DNA of 64,000 nt from Marthasterias glacialis (GCA_911728455.2 OU452234.1:5904549-5968548), one strand, 5' to 3'; positions 34,925-45,906 are shown, counted from the stretch's first letter. The notes: a model not told the origin generated them from the letters alone. Translations and numbers: made by a program.

Positions 34925-35601
34925 CTGGCAATCATTCATTATCAAAATAAATAATTATTTTATTGATTCAAATTGACAAATGTCTGAAAAAATCTGCAAA
35001 TGTAGAAACACTAATTCACATTGTATTCAAGCAATTAAGTTTTCCCACATTCATTTTAAACTTACAGAAATAAATTATTCAGTGGCATAACCAGACATTT
35101 CCATTTTTGGGGCAAGCGGGGGCAAAGACATACTTTAGGGGGCTATTTAATGTATGAACCATTAATATATGCATTTTATTTTATCTCATTGTGGGGGGGG
35201 GCAAGAGGGGGGAGGGCAAGGGTTCTGAGCGAGGGGGGGGGTCCCACCCCCTGCATCCCCACCACTCTGGATACGCCACTGATATTATCTCTATTAAAAT
35301 TAAAAAAACAAAAAAAAATTGTTTTAAACTTTGTAGTGAAACATTATGGTTTTTATATACATCATTCACATTCCCATTTCATAACCTTTTGGTGACCAGT
35401 ACGAAGTCAGACCTTCCAAAATTTGTTGAGGTTTTTTTATGAAAGTATTTTCAAACAGTATTGATAACTGTGATAGTATTGATAAATGCGATAAACTGTT
35501 GGAGTTTTAAATTTGTACAACCAAAAAATGTGAATCAAACAACCTAAAAAGGGCAATTTGAGTCTAATGAATGAGCAGGTACTTCAATGGACAGACCTTC
35601 A

Positions 35602-35860
35602 GGAACACCAGGTGGCAGCAGACATACCAGGTGAATAATAAATTGGTCCTAAAAACGAAAGCATGCTCAGACCTCTGTAAACAATGGACAATTACAGCTC
35701 CATTTCACAAAGTACTTAAGATGAGTTGTCAGTACTGCCATAAGTGATTTGTATTGCGACATAGCACTTTGCTTAGCAATTAAGATTGATTTGCACTTAA
35801 GATCAATCTTAACTCTTTGTGATACTGAGAGAGAGCCCTGGTATGTCTGATGCCACCAAT
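35602..35860. mobile_element. Splice-donor-armed MITE copy 3, interrupted by GGGGTCGATTTCACA-type MITE copy 3
   Basis: GGTGGCAGCAGACATACCAGG starts at ~35,604 and the matching TGGTATGTCTGATGCCACC ends at ~35,858. Between the arms, after ACAATTAC, a CCATTTCACAAAG...CTTTGTGAT element (about 35,697-35,838) replaces part of the usual core. This is a nested insertion. Confidence 0.65.
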
Positions 35861-36157
35861 TAATTCCCATGAAACAAAACCCCAGGAAAATCCAGGGGAA
35901 CTTTGACCACACTTCCACCCCCCATGTTCGTTTCGCACTTGCTGCAATTTTCCTGGAAAAATGACAACTCAGTATGTGAGCACCTCAACGATCTCACTTA
36001 ATCCTACGCTCAAGTAGGGGCAGTTATTTCCCGGGAGTTTGCCATGCCAGGGTTAGCAATTCCAGTGTGAAAAGGTCAACCAAATTCTCCCGTGAATTTC
36101 CCAGGGAATTCGTCCAGTGTGAAAGGTGCTTTTGATAGGAGATTGAAAGCAGCATAC

Positions 36158-36328
36158 CTCTATACCAGCCAGTCTAACATCTCTTAATTGATGTGCCTTC
36201 CGTCGTTCTGTCTCTAGATCCTGGACTAAGTTCATGTGTTTGTTAAACTGCTGATGTATGCCTTGTATTGCATTGCTGCTGAACAGGGAGTCCAAATCAC
36301 TGAGGTTTAGCTTGTCAGAACAACTTGA
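36158..36328 (-). CDS. Coiled-coil gene, exon 8
   Basis: Residues 512-568; S-D-L-D-S-L-F-S-S-N segment breaks the coil, then H-Q-Q-F-N-K-H-M-N-L-V-Q-D-L-E-T-E-R-R. Acceptor TTTATTTTTCAG, donor GTATGC. Confidence 0.9.
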
Positions 36329-36859
36329 CTGAAAAATAAACCCAGGTCAAACAAAATTTATTCCGGTGAGCATAGTTCTGATAATTTTGTGTAAGAGCAA
36401 CTCTATGAAAATGGGCCCAGGAGTTGAACAAGAAACCAAACAACACAGACATGCAATTTTGTAATTTGCAAAAAAAAAGAGGGGAACTGTAAAAAGTTTC
36501 AGACTTGAACTCAGCCTTATATCAGCCTGGTGAAAGAAATAGTTGTTGTTTTCTTCAGACATAAAAAAAATCATACTCGTTGATCTACTTCTCATGTGCT
36601 GAGGATACTGGTTCCCAAAAGCTCCCTGAAATCTGTAACTTCAGGGGTTACCAAAAGGTGGAAATGGCATTATTTCATCATATCTCCTAAATTTCCGATC
36701 CTAGCTTCAGACCTTTTTGTCAGTAATTACTCTCATCCCTGGCAGTTCTAAGCAAAACTGCTTTAAAAAAGCACCGATTAAATCATAATGGCAAAAGAAA
36801 TGAGTAATGACATTCAACTCAATCAAGAATGCGCCTAGCATAAGGCACAGCAGACTCAC

Positions 36860-37000
36860 TGTATCAGATGATTGTCCGTGTAGGGCCACGTCAGATTTCT
36901 CCGTCTTAGATGAGAGTTGATTTGCCATATCTTGGTGCTGCTCCCAAAGCTCACTGCATCTTGTCTTAGAAATCTCAAGTTGCTCCTCCAGAGAATTGAC
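36860..37000 (-). CDS. Coiled-coil gene, exon 7
   Basis: Residues 465-511; V-N-S-L-E-E-Q-L-E-I-S-K-T-R-C-S-E-L-W and a Ser/Asp-rich end. Acceptor TTTGTTGTAG, donor GTGAGT. Confidence 0.9.
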
Positions 37001-37029
37001 CTACAACAAAAAAATCAAAGATTAGCAGG

Positions 37030-37650
37030 TTGGCTACAGTGGTGTCTTACCCTGCCTTTCACCTTGGTGGACCCTGGTTTGAATCCCACCTTGAAAGAGA
37101 GCCTTGTATCCAATTGGGTTTTCCCTGCTGAGGGTTTGCCACATCTAAAACTGTGTGTTTCTTCATTGTCTTCTCTACACAGTGTCTTCAGACCTCGTAA
37201 GGGTCACAGTGCTAGTCGCTTTTGTCCCATTTGTAACTTGGCCTTTGACCTCACTGCATATAGTACACAGAAATGCTGTATATTTCCATGTGGCACATAA
37301 CTAATAATATATACCACACACTTTTGTCATTAGATTGGTGGAACACTCATCACATGTCATCCTTTATTTTGCCATGTATTTACAACCGCGACTTTGGACC
37401 GTCATATATGAATAATTAGAGGACCTTGAACATTGATTTTTGGTGCTTAAATCGCAGCATCATTCCTAAACTAATATTATACACCAAACACACAGATCCT
37501 TGTCATTAGATTGGTGGAACACGTGTCACGTGTCATCCTTTATTTTGCCATGTATTTACTACTGCGACTTTGGACCGTTGTATATGGACAATTATAGGAC
37601 GTCGAACATAAATTTTTGACGCTTAATTCGCAGCGTCATTCCTAGACTAA
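37030..37650. repeat. Unclassified SINE-like repeat plus ~170-bp tandem duplication
   Basis: 37,030-37,300 starts with a T-arm-like GGTTTGAATCCCACC and has no ORF of interest. 37,306-37,474 and 37,477-37,650 are two diverged head-to-tail copies sharing TTGTCATTAGATTGGTGGAA, TCATCCTTTATTTTGCCATG and GCGACTTTGGACCGT. 37,651-38,019 is unannotated. Confidence 0.7.
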
Positions 37651-38019
37651 TAGTTCCCACTCATTGTCCAAACGAGGCAAGTTCGTTTTACGGCGTAGAA
37701 GGGTGGTGTCTACATGGAGTTGTCTACATTGTTTAGGTTCTTAAAGAATTTGTAGAGAGTGGGGTGGACGAAGAACCATGTCTATTTTGTGTTTATTGTG
37801 GAAAAAATACAAAATAATAAGGATCTTCAAGCGAGTTATATCAAACAAATATTGAGTGCATTTCGTTCATGTGTTCTGACACAATATAATCACTAGGTGA
37901 AATCTGGCTTTTCCATTTCACTCAGCTTCGCCCCATGAAACAGAACAGTCCAGATTTCCCCTTGTGATTCAGCGATAGTGCACTCACATGCATCCAGTAT
38001 TTGTATAATGTTCTCTAAC

Positions 38020-38154
38020 CTTCTTCTGGTAATCTTTGACATCTTGATGACCTTTAAGAGCATTCTGAAGCTGTTCGGCGAGGCTTTTGATGCGTCCTTC
38101 CAGCTCAGTGTGAAAATGATTAGATTTCTCATTCTCTAAGTTACATTCTGATAT
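38020..38154 (-). CDS. Coiled-coil gene, exon 6
   Basis: Residues 420-464; L-E-G-R-I-K-S-L-A-E-Q-L-Q-N-A-L-K and D-Y-Q-K-K. Acceptor TTTATTTTTTCAAG, donor GTTAGA. Confidence 0.9.
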
Positions 38155-38215
38155 CTTGAAAAAATAAAAAATATTTGGCAATCATATAAGTCAATTTTAG
38201 GGTGAACAAAGAAAA

Positions 38216-38345
38216 AATTACTGGTGTGGGATTTGAACCTGCGACCCCCAGCTTAATGTACCGGTGCTCTACCAACTGAGCTATCCAGCCCTAAGTTGGA
38301 GGTCTCCCTATTTAGTCAATATCTTTGTTTGGGTGCCAGTTAGTT
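38216..38345 (-). mobile_element. tRNA-derived SINE, family 1, minus copy
   Basis: Minus strand GGGCTGGATAGCTCAGTTGG and GGTTCAAATCCCACACCAGT form good A and B boxes, then the family tail TTTTTCTTTGTTCACCC. Mismatched acceptor stem and the repeated tail mark it as a SINE head, not a tRNA gene. Confidence 0.75.
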
Positions 38346-38536
38346 TTCCTTGTGGTCTATTGCTTAACATTTGAAATTAAAAAGTGGCATCCCCTTAAGG
38401 TGATTCCTTTAGGTGTTCCTTCTGCTTCCCAGGTTATATCTATAGAATGGTTGTATCGTTAACTTGGGTGTGATCCATTGTCATCTGGCTGGTACCCTGA
38501 ACAAAGATATTTATTAAATAGGGAGACCGTCAACGA

Positions 38537-38700
38537 TAGGGTTGGATAGCTCAGTTGGTAGAGCGTTGGTACGTTAAGCCAGATGTTGCAGGTACAAATT
38601 CCGCTCCAGTAAATTTTTCTTTGTTCACCCCAAAATTGATTTAAATTTTGCCCAGTCAGTTTCCCTTGTTGTCTATCGCTCAATGTTTGCAGTCATATAA
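38537..38700 (+). mobile_element. tRNA-derived SINE, family 1, plus copy
   Basis: GGGTTGGATAGCTCAGTTGG, GCAGGTACAAATTCCGCTCC, tail TTTTTCTTTGTTCACCCC then CCCAGTCAGTTTCCCTTG. It faces the minus copy at 38,216, so the two form a large inverted pair. Confidence 0.75.
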
Positions 38701-38837
38701 GATTACAGCTTTTAAAAGCCACCATCTCAAGAAAAGGAATCATTTTGTTTATTTTTTTTTGGTGAACAAAGAAAAATTGACTTTTTCATGAGAAAAGTTG
38801 TTTCGAGCACACTCAACGCTCAGACTCCCCGTGGAGG

Positions 38838-39090
38838 GTCACGGCCGAGCGGTCTAGTGCACCGCATTCAAGTTCTGTTGTTCACAGAGCATGGGCTCTA
38901 TAGTCACGATGCTTGTGTTCTTTTGCAAGATACTTTACCACAATTGCTTTGTCCTTTGGATGTGACCACACCAGGATAGGTCGTGCACCTGAAAGAACCC
39001 AGAACACTTATCTTGGAAGAGTACGGGGTTTACCCCGGCGTTTCTGGTTCACTGCAGGCACTCTTGTCTAAAGGTTTATTCAGACTTTAG
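38838..39090 (+). mobile_element. tRNA-derived SINE, family 3-like copy
   Basis: Head GGTCACGGCCGAGCGGTCTA with GCATTCAAGTTCTG (Leu-type anticodon arm), a degenerate T-arm, then GCAAGATACTTTACCACAATTGC, matching the body of family 3. The GGTTTACCCCGGCGTTTCTGG end is specific to this copy. Confidence 0.6.
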
Positions 39091-39229
39091 CATCACAGTG
39101 ATTAAGTTAGCTTTAGAGGCATCCTTGGTTTCATTACCAGAAATGAATAACGATTCATAATAATGATCAAGTCTGTTCAAAAACTAAGATGGCATTTGCT
39201 CACTGCTAAGGATTGCTCTCATATCATAC

Positions 39230-39456
39230 CTTTGTAGTCAGTGCCTTGATGAGTTCCCCTTGTTTCAATCCTTTTTCCCTCTCCATCTCCTCAGCATCTT
39301 TCCTCTTTCGACATTCCTCCTCCATGTCCCACAGTGACTCCATCTTATCCTCACAGCGTTGTCTTGACAGCTCCAACTCACGGCGAAGCTGGGATGTCAC
39401 ACTTTGCCAGCGGGCTGCCTGAAGGTCCTGCCTGTGTAGTTTGCTCTTGAGTTTAT
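39230..39456 (-). CDS. Coiled-coil gene, exon 5
   Basis: Residues 344-419; K-L-K-S-K-L-H-R-Q-D-L-Q-A-A-R-W-Q, then Q-L-R-R-E-L-E-L-S-R-Q-R-C and W-D-M-E-E-E-C-R-K. Acceptor TTCCAACAG, donor GTATGA. Confidence 0.9.
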
Positions 39457-39939
39457 CTGTTGGAAAAAGAAAACATCGGCTTTAGCAAAAGTGTAATTTT
39501 TGTATTGACTACATCTGGATGTCAAAACGCTTATCATGTAGTTTACCAGCGGCAAGCTCACCAAAATTAGTGGTCATATAAATGTTGAAAAGCATTGTAC
39601 AAACCTCATGTTTGTTCTTCTCCCATTCAAATCAGTGATACCAAACCGAGGCTGGAAGGGCACAATAGTCTGGTGCCTTTTTGGTGTAATAAGATGGGCA
39701 TTTACTAATTCTTGTTGAAAGATAAGGAACCTACCAAATGGTCTGTAAAGGTTTCATTGTACTTCACAACAGCATAGTACCTGTAACTGATCTCAATTTC
39801 ATATGGATGCTTAATTCTATTTTGTATAATCATCAGGTCTTACTCCCATACATTGTTAACACTGTTAATCTTTAGGCACAACTTTTCAACAAAAATGCAT
39901 GGAAAAATGACACAAAATAAATATTTGGAAATTTATGTG

Positions 39940-40197
39940 TTTACAGTATCATCTGCTGTTCCCTGTCGGATTGTCTTCTGTTTCTTTGTGTTTTCCTTGT
40001 TTTCTTTTAGTCTGCCATTTTGTTGTTGTCCTTTTTTGCATTGCGACTTTAATTTTTATCGTAGATTTGCATTTCTTGCTGTACATTTGGGGGGGGGGGT
40101 AGTTATATTTTTACATTTTTATTTATTTCCCTCTACAAATTGTGTATTTTTGTATGTATCATGACATGCCTGAATAAAGTATTATTTTTATTATTAC
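39940..40197 (+). mobile_element. Retroelement 3' end-like sequence abutting exon 4 donor
   Basis: T-rich plus-strand sequence ending CATGACATGCCTGAATAAAG then TATTATTTTTATTATTAC, with the look of a LINE or retrocopy 3' UTR with AATAAA and an (ATT)n tail. Its last bases form the splice donor (GTAATA on the minus strand) of the coiled-coil gene exon 4. Confidence 0.4.
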
Positions 40198-40405
40198 CAA
40201 GTAAAGTGAAGCAAGCGTCCTCTCTGTCATCCCTGCTAAGTCCTGTGATGAAATCAGATGATGGTGCGGAAGTTTCATCTTCACCTGCAACCTCCATGTC
40301 AAAGATCAGGCCATCTCGTTGCTGTGTCTTACCCACAACATTTTGCAGTCCGGTCGTTAGACATTGGAGTTTGCCCTGAAGGAGTTGACAATGCTTGGAA
40401 AACTC
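40198..40405 (-). CDS. Coiled-coil gene, exon 4
   Basis: Residues 275-344; F-S-K-H-C-Q-L-L-Q-G-K-L-Q-C-L-T-T-G-L-Q coil, then an acidic/Ser-rich linker (A-G-E-D-E-T-S-A-P-S-S-D) and D-D-R-E-D-A-C-F-T-L-L. Acceptor TTCCCTCCCAG; the donor GTAATA is weak and repeat-derived. Confidence 0.85.
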
Positions 40406-40784
40406 CTGGGAGGGAAACACAAAACAAAACGGTTTATTTAGGACAGAATGTGTTAGAAAATGTTCTGCCTTGCATACTTTTTGCTTGTTTTTGATTTTCT
40501 CTTCAAGCAAACTTGAATCCTTGATTCTGATTGGTCGATCCGTGGCAACAACAGTGTGATATTATAAGTTATCACACAAGCGCCAAGTGGAATACTTAAA
40601 AAATATAGTGCTTCTGCGTCCCATATCCAACGAGGTCAAAGGCCGAGCCAGATAGCACGTCTACGTGCTATATTTTTCCGTATTCCATGAGCACGCGTGT
40701 GACAACAAATTTATCTTCCAACAAACTTGACGCACAATACACTCAGTTAGAACATGCGCACCGTGAGATATGGGTTTGAAGCCA

Positions 40785-41225
40785 TGGGATATGGGTATAT
40801 ATTATACGGCTGTTGACCAATCAGGACCGTGGATTTACGCGTGCTGGAAGGTAAAAAACCATATTGCATTTTTTCGTGATGTTTTTCCTTGGCAGGAGTC
40901 TGTGAGCAAAAGATTTCCATTAGAGATGAATGATCCGTGCTCGAGTCGATTTTACCTTGAAAAATAAATCCAAATGTTGAATTGTCGTGTTTGTATAATG
41001 ACCAAAGTTATTATATTTCAAGTGAGATATTGAACGAAAAAATCCATCACAATAATTACAGAGGAATTAAAAAAAAAAAATTTTTGTGTGGAGCACAATA
41101 AATAAACCGTTAGAGATGAATGATCTGTGCTCGAGTCGATTTTACCTTGAAAAATAAATCCAGCACGCGTAAATCCACGGTCCTGATTGGTCAACGGTCC
41201 TGATTGGTCCTCGCCTCAATTTCAA
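40785..41225. repeat. Compound inverted and direct repeat in intron 3
   Basis: GACCAATCAGGACCGTGGAT at 40,815 pairs with ATCCACGGTCCTGATTGGTC at ~41,173 (about 34-bp arms). A ~52-bp direct repeat containing GTGCTCGAGTCGATTTTACC lies at 40,920 and 41,110. Confidence 0.75.
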
Positions 41226-41554
41226 AATACAGGTGAAATGAAATTCATATCATTTCGCCTGCATTTTTTCTTTGTCTAGTATAGCTGGCTCCTGGGTACC
41301 AGCAGCGGTCACGGCCATCGTACACACTTTCTCGAAGGGTGGTTGGCAGGGATAATCGTTTCAAAAACAACATTTTTATAGCCGTCTACAAGGTAAAAAT
41401 GCGATTTACTAATTTTATGCTCTTTAAATTTCGTTTGCTGGAATCGATTCATTTTCAAGGTAAACTGGTCTTGAGCATGGATCAATCTTAGCTCAATGAA
41501 ATTTGGCCCAGGAGACAATGAAGAAATTCAGACATGAAACTGAGCATCACTCAC

Positions 41555-41716
41555 CTTCGCTTTGTTGTCAGCAAGCTTCTTTGCAAAGCGAGCATTTTCC
41601 CTGGACTTGTAGAGATGGATGATTGCGTCCTGGAGACTTTCCTGACAGAGCCAGGCCCTCTCTGGTCCTCCTTCACGCCCTATCTGCTCAAAGATGTGCA
41701 GCAAGAGCCGGGAATG
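41555..41716 (-). CDS. Coiled-coil gene, exon 3
   Basis: Residues 221-274; H-S-R-L-L-L-H-I-F-E-Q-I-G-R-E-G-G-P, then W-L-C-Q-E-S-L-Q-D-A-I-I-H-L-Y-K-S. Helical but less charged than the rest, perhaps a small globular helical hairpin. Acceptor TTTCTGCACTACAG, donor GTGAGT. Confidence 0.9.
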
Positions 41717-41999
41717 CTGTAGTGCAGAAAGAGAGAAGAGGATGCTGAGATTACATTGAAAATAATTGGGTTTCATGAGTTAAACAAAATAAGATGTCAA
41801 TGAAAGAAGAAGTAATAAGACAGCTCTATGCTTAGCTTTGTCCATGTGTGTACTTTTGTGATGCCCTTTATTTGTTAACTTATTTAAACTAGCAAGTTTA
41901 CCCAATCAGTTTCCCTGTAGATCCCCGTGCTGCTGCTTCCCAGGTTATATCCATAAAGCTAGCTCTATGGTTTGTATCGTATAATGGGGTGTGATCCCT

Positions 42000-42095
42000 G
42001 GTTACACGGCAGTAACTAGTTGAGTGGCTTCTGACTGGTGGTTGCAGGTTCAAATCCCACTCCAATCTATTTTTCTTTGTTCACCCCATAAATTC
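42000..42095 (+). mobile_element. tRNA-derived SINE fragment, family 1
   Basis: GGTTGCAGGTTCAAATCCCA followed by the tail TTTTTCTTTGTTCACCCC. The upstream CCTGTCAGTTTCCC-type tail words near 41,905 suggest an older copy beside it. 42,100-43,350 holds AT-rich DNA with no gene I can support. Confidence 0.65.
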
Positions 42096-43357
42096 TGAGT
42101 GCCCCCATGAAAAAAAATCCAGATAAATGCAATTCATTAAAAAGCATGGTTCATGTGCCCCACAACTGAAAAATAATGCCTCCCCTGTGCCCCCATCCTG
42201 GCTACATGATAGTAAAAAACACTGAGAAAAGAGTCCCTTTGAAGTAAAGTGGTTTTAAAGAATGCATGAATCGTTTCTCACAAAATAAAAAACATGCAGT
42301 TTCAGCATTTTGGATCCTTCTGTATAGAATTTTCCGCTCCAGATTTTTGACGATATCTCAAAAAAACTACCATCTTTTAAAAGAAAATTTTCACAGGTTA
42401 GTTTTATGGCATATGTCTACAATTAAATAGAATTGAAACAAATGTGTGGATCCAAAGGTACCCCCTTGCCTTTAACAGCATGAAGACTATTCAGTAACTT
42501 AATAAACTTGGTATTGATCTTGCTTGCTATAATGTCACTCCTACTGGGTGTGATTCTCCCCTCCTCAAGTATTGATTAGACTCACATCGGTATTGTCTAA
42601 TCAACACTTTCGGTTACCTTGGGTCACCTTCAGGTAACGTACAGTAACCTTCGGGTAACCTTCTAGAGTCAGTTAAAGAGAAATCAGTTGAATTTTTGAA
42701 ATGTAGAAAATTGAACAACTATAGACCTTTCTTTTGCAATGTCACAGACTGAGTTTTTGCCAACCAAGGTTAGAGAAACTACGGGGCGCCATCAATCCAA
42801 AGCAAAAACATATAATCATAGTTTGTAAAAATGTTACACAAATATTGTGTTTAATTTGTTGGAAACAAACCAACCAATAATGGGGTGTATTGTCTTTAAA
42901 TAGAAAGTTTGCAAAAATGTTGAATTTGGTCATGACGTCTGTCAACAACATTGAATTTTTTGCTAAGATTTGGCCGTCCATGCCAACCAGTGCGATTTGT
43001 TTATCAACAAAAGAAAGGACTATACAATGTACAATTCGGTGTGTCAGTGCAAAAACGCTGTATTTCAATTCTGCAATAGTAGGGAGATTTAGCTGCACTT
43101 TCCATGAGAAAAAACATTAAATTGAATGAGAAAAGTTTGTGCTGCTGCCAGATGACGTCATCACTTTTTGCACATTTCAGCTCGCATATGGTCGACTGCA
43201 CAGACGTATTGACGTGAAAATGGTAAGTTTGATACACTAGCGTATTTTTTTAAGTGATGTCCGCAAAAAATGATTCACACGCTCACGTTGACGTTCAGGT
43301 AAAAATGTGTAGCTAAACCTCCCTAATGTTTTATCTTGCACAAGAGAAGAAGCTCCA

Positions 43358-43732
43358 TGCAAAAATGTAGTAACTTGACTTTGTAACAATGTTGTATCTC
43401 CCACGCAAAAACATTGTATCTAGATGTCTAAGGTTTTGTGTGTACATACAGTGATAATTTTCCTGTATCACATAGGGGCTATTTTTGTCAAAGACCTGAC
43501 AAATTCTTATTAGCAACGCATCCAAAAGCATGCACCTAAAAATAAGGGTATGGCACATTATTGGATTTTGGAGTTGAGTACATTTTCTTTAAACCTATAT
43601 AACTAATTAACTAATAATAAATAAACTAACCTAACAGAATCACCAGTACTCGAGAGTAACACGCAAAAATGTAGTAACTTGACTTAGTAACAACGTTGTA
43701 TCTCCCACGCAAAAACGTTGTATCTAGGTGTC
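43358..43732. repeat. Direct duplication of ~72 bp
   Basis: 43,358-43,430 and 43,662-43,732 share GCAAAAATGTAGTAACTTGA, GTTGTATCTCCCACGCAAAA and CGTTGTATCTAG-like words, about 300 bp apart. Confidence 0.8.
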
Positions 43733-43879
43733 TGGTTGGTCACAAATCATGGGTCACTAATCATCGGACTTACAACAGTTGTGATGATTATCACAACAAC
43801 TAAAAAAAAAACCACCAAAATAGACGCAGGTGATCCCGAAAATAAAGTGCACAATGATGGCATTTTATTTGATCTTTAC

Positions 43880-44041
43880 CTTCTCGGTAAGCTGAAGAGG
43901 TTTATCCCACCCTGTCTGTAACTCTCTGATCATATGCCAGGCTTTATCAATCTCCTCTGCTGCTTCATCGTTCTCATCCATCTTAAGAGTTAGTTGTTCT
44001 TCAGTCAACTCCAAAGCCGTTCTGGTCTCATCAAGCTCTGC
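43880..44041 (-). CDS. Coiled-coil gene, exon 2
   Basis: Residues 167-220; A-E-L-D-E-T-R-T-A-L-E-L-T-E-E-Q-L begins the coiled coil; W-H-M-I-R-E-L-Q-T-G-W contains two Trp. Acceptor TTTCTCTAATCAG, donor GTAAAG. Confidence 0.9.
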
Positions 44042-44087
44042 CTGATTAGAGAAAGCAAGAAAAACAAATTATTCAAATTAGAATTTT

Positions 44088-44400
44088 TTTTATTTTTTTT
44101 TTTTTTATGCAAGTCTCCCATCACAAGGCTCAAAGGCCACTCGCCCCAAAGCGCAGAAAAAGGACATTGCCTGAATAAAACGTAAGTCTCTTCACAGCAC
44201 AGCTAAGAACAGGGAGGGGTAAATAAATATGTTGTGAGACAAACATAACTGCCTCTTCCCCTATTTAAAGCAATTACAGTTAAGTGTCTTGCTCGAGGAC
44301 ACAAGTGTCATGACCGGGATTCAAACCCAAAAATGACTTAGCCACCAGAACTAGAGTCAGATGCACTAACCCACTCGGCCACAACATGCTACATGACATG
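44088..44400 (-). mobile_element. tRNA-Leu-derived SINE (family 3), minus copy
   Basis: Same body as 27,355-27,680: CTCTTCACAGCACAGCTAAG, ACTGCCTCTTCCCCTATTT and GACACAAGTGTCATGACCGG, with the degenerate head near 44,330-44,390. Confidence 0.8.
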
Positions 44401-44797
44401 GCAATAATCATAATAAAGATAAACTTGCAGTAATATGAACACCATTAGATAAAGATCATAATTGAGTACTGGTAACTCTAAGAAGAGCTGGATTGTATTT
44501 TATGTTTTGACCAGTATGCTCTGTTCATCCTCTGGATAATGCTTGACTTTGTGTTTGTGGGTGAGTTTAGAATTGATACAAAGGGGCACTTTCCAAAGAC
44601 ACCACAACTCAAAAGAGATCTTTAACACATGTTAATGCAATTAATTATCATTATCTATTTCCCCCACGCACACCTAGGCATATAGATTCCATATTTTATT
44701 TACAATCAGTCTCATATTGATTATTGAAACCGGAAAAAGAAGAACAATTTATTTTCTGTTATGTCTCTGTTTTGTTACATAGATTTAAAATGCTTAC

Positions 44798-45295
44798 CTG
44801 CAAGTTATTCAAGACCTCATTTTGATTAGACAAAGTTGCACCCTCTGTTCCTGATGACTTCTGATTGCCGTTAGATTTTCTTCCCTTACCACGCAACTTG
44901 GAATCACCCTTTTTATCTCTCCCTTGCATCCTGTTCGTTTTCAAGGCGGATCCTTCCATTAGATAGAGTGGGTGGTTAGCAGAGCCGCTGGGTTGGGATG
45001 AACTTGGGAATGAGTCAAGTATATTTGGGGGTATTTCGAACATCACAGCACCCCGTTGTGTTTGCTTTTCTAAAGAGCGTGAGGAACTGGATGCTTGGAC
45101 TACAAGTGAGGTGTGATCTGTGTCGTCAGGGGGTGCGCCGTGCCAATACCAATCAGGATAGGTAGGTAGCTCTCCATCGGTTGTTGTTGTTGTTGTTGTT
45201 GATGATGCCAATTCTTCTGAGCTGCTGTTGTTTGTTGCAGCAGACAGCTTTACAATGCAGTCGTCTCTAGTAGTAGTATCAAGGTCTACGCTCAT
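44798..45295 (-). CDS. Coiled-coil gene, exon 1 (start codon)
   Basis: Residues 1-166. The ATG at 45,293-45,295 follows an in-frame TGA only three codons upstream, so the start is well supported. The segment is Ser/Thr-rich with a run of seven Thr encoded by an ACA/ACG microsatellite (45,181-45,201), an aromatic P-T-Y-P-D-W-Y-W-H-G motif, F-E-I-P-P-N-I-L-D-S-F-P and a basic G-R-D-K-K-G-D-S-K region, all predicted disordered. Donor GTAAGC. Confidence 0.9.
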
Positions 45296-45714
45296 TGTTG
45301 GTCAGAAATTTTACTGATGGAAGACTGTCTGCTGTGCAACCTGACATGAGACATGGTAATTCCGTCAGTAACAAATGACAACACTTTGTCACTTCCTACA
45401 ACCCCACAAAAGTAAAAAAAATCCTCACCTTTTGGTTTAATTTGGTCATTTAATTTGAAGAGATTTGTCCTGTCATCACACAATTTTAGTCTCTTAGGAG
45501 AGGATGCTCTGCAAAGAGCCAGTAGTCCATGAGAAAACTTGACGTTTTATTCAATATGCATTGATTGTCTTCACTAGTATTTAAGATGATCAGAGCGTTG
45601 ATTGGAACATTGAGAACTCAATGTATCTCACTCACCAGAGCTGAGTCTTGTCTGGTAGGACTTCAGTCTACGTAGGTCCAGCCAGGGCTACATCAGGGCA
45701 GGGACAGGGTAGAT

Positions 45715-45775
45715 GTGATAATCGTAACCCTCCATCCTCCCGACAGTCGGGAGGATGGAGGGTTACAATCATCAC
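45715..45775. repeat. Near-perfect palindrome, 30-bp arms, 1-base spacer
   Basis: The arms (45,715-45,744 and 45,746-45,775) contain CCTCCATCCTCCCGAC and GTCGGGAGGATGGAGG and differ at only two positions, both compatible with G-U pairing in RNA. A half-related arm, GGAGGATGGAGGGTTACGAT, occurs near 46,416. Confidence 0.9.
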
Positions 45776-45906
45776 AACTACAGGGCAGGGGTGCATTCTA
45801 GGTATGCGACTGTTGGCAATACCGTTTATAAAATGTGTGCCACACTAGTAACAAACAGTTTGGGCCAGAATGTACTGTATTAAAAAGCTGTGCGCATGTT
45901 CGCTTC

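Larger units (their letters stand above)
15966..45295 (-). other. Gene span: 22-exon, 1,318-residue coiled-coil protein
   Basis: Exons listed separately join in phase at all 21 junctions with GT-AG introns and total 3,957 nt (1,319 codons including stop). Residues 1-166 are Ser/Thr-rich and low-complexity; about 167-1,240 are mainly charged heptad-type coiled coil with short breaks (an acidic, Ser-rich segment near 310-335); the last ~80 residues are a Ser-rich, non-coiled tail. There is no signal peptide, membrane segment or catalytic motif. The architecture resembles centrosomal, ciliary or cytoskeletal CCDC/CEP scaffold proteins, but I cannot name an orthologue, so the role is inference. 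Introns carry a LINE, SINEs and MITEs. Confidence 0.85.

Noticed and set aside
38219..38293. tRNA gene on the minus strand
   Set aside because: A and B boxes are good, but the acceptor stem is mismatched and the same head plus tail recurs at least six times in the window, so it is a SINE.
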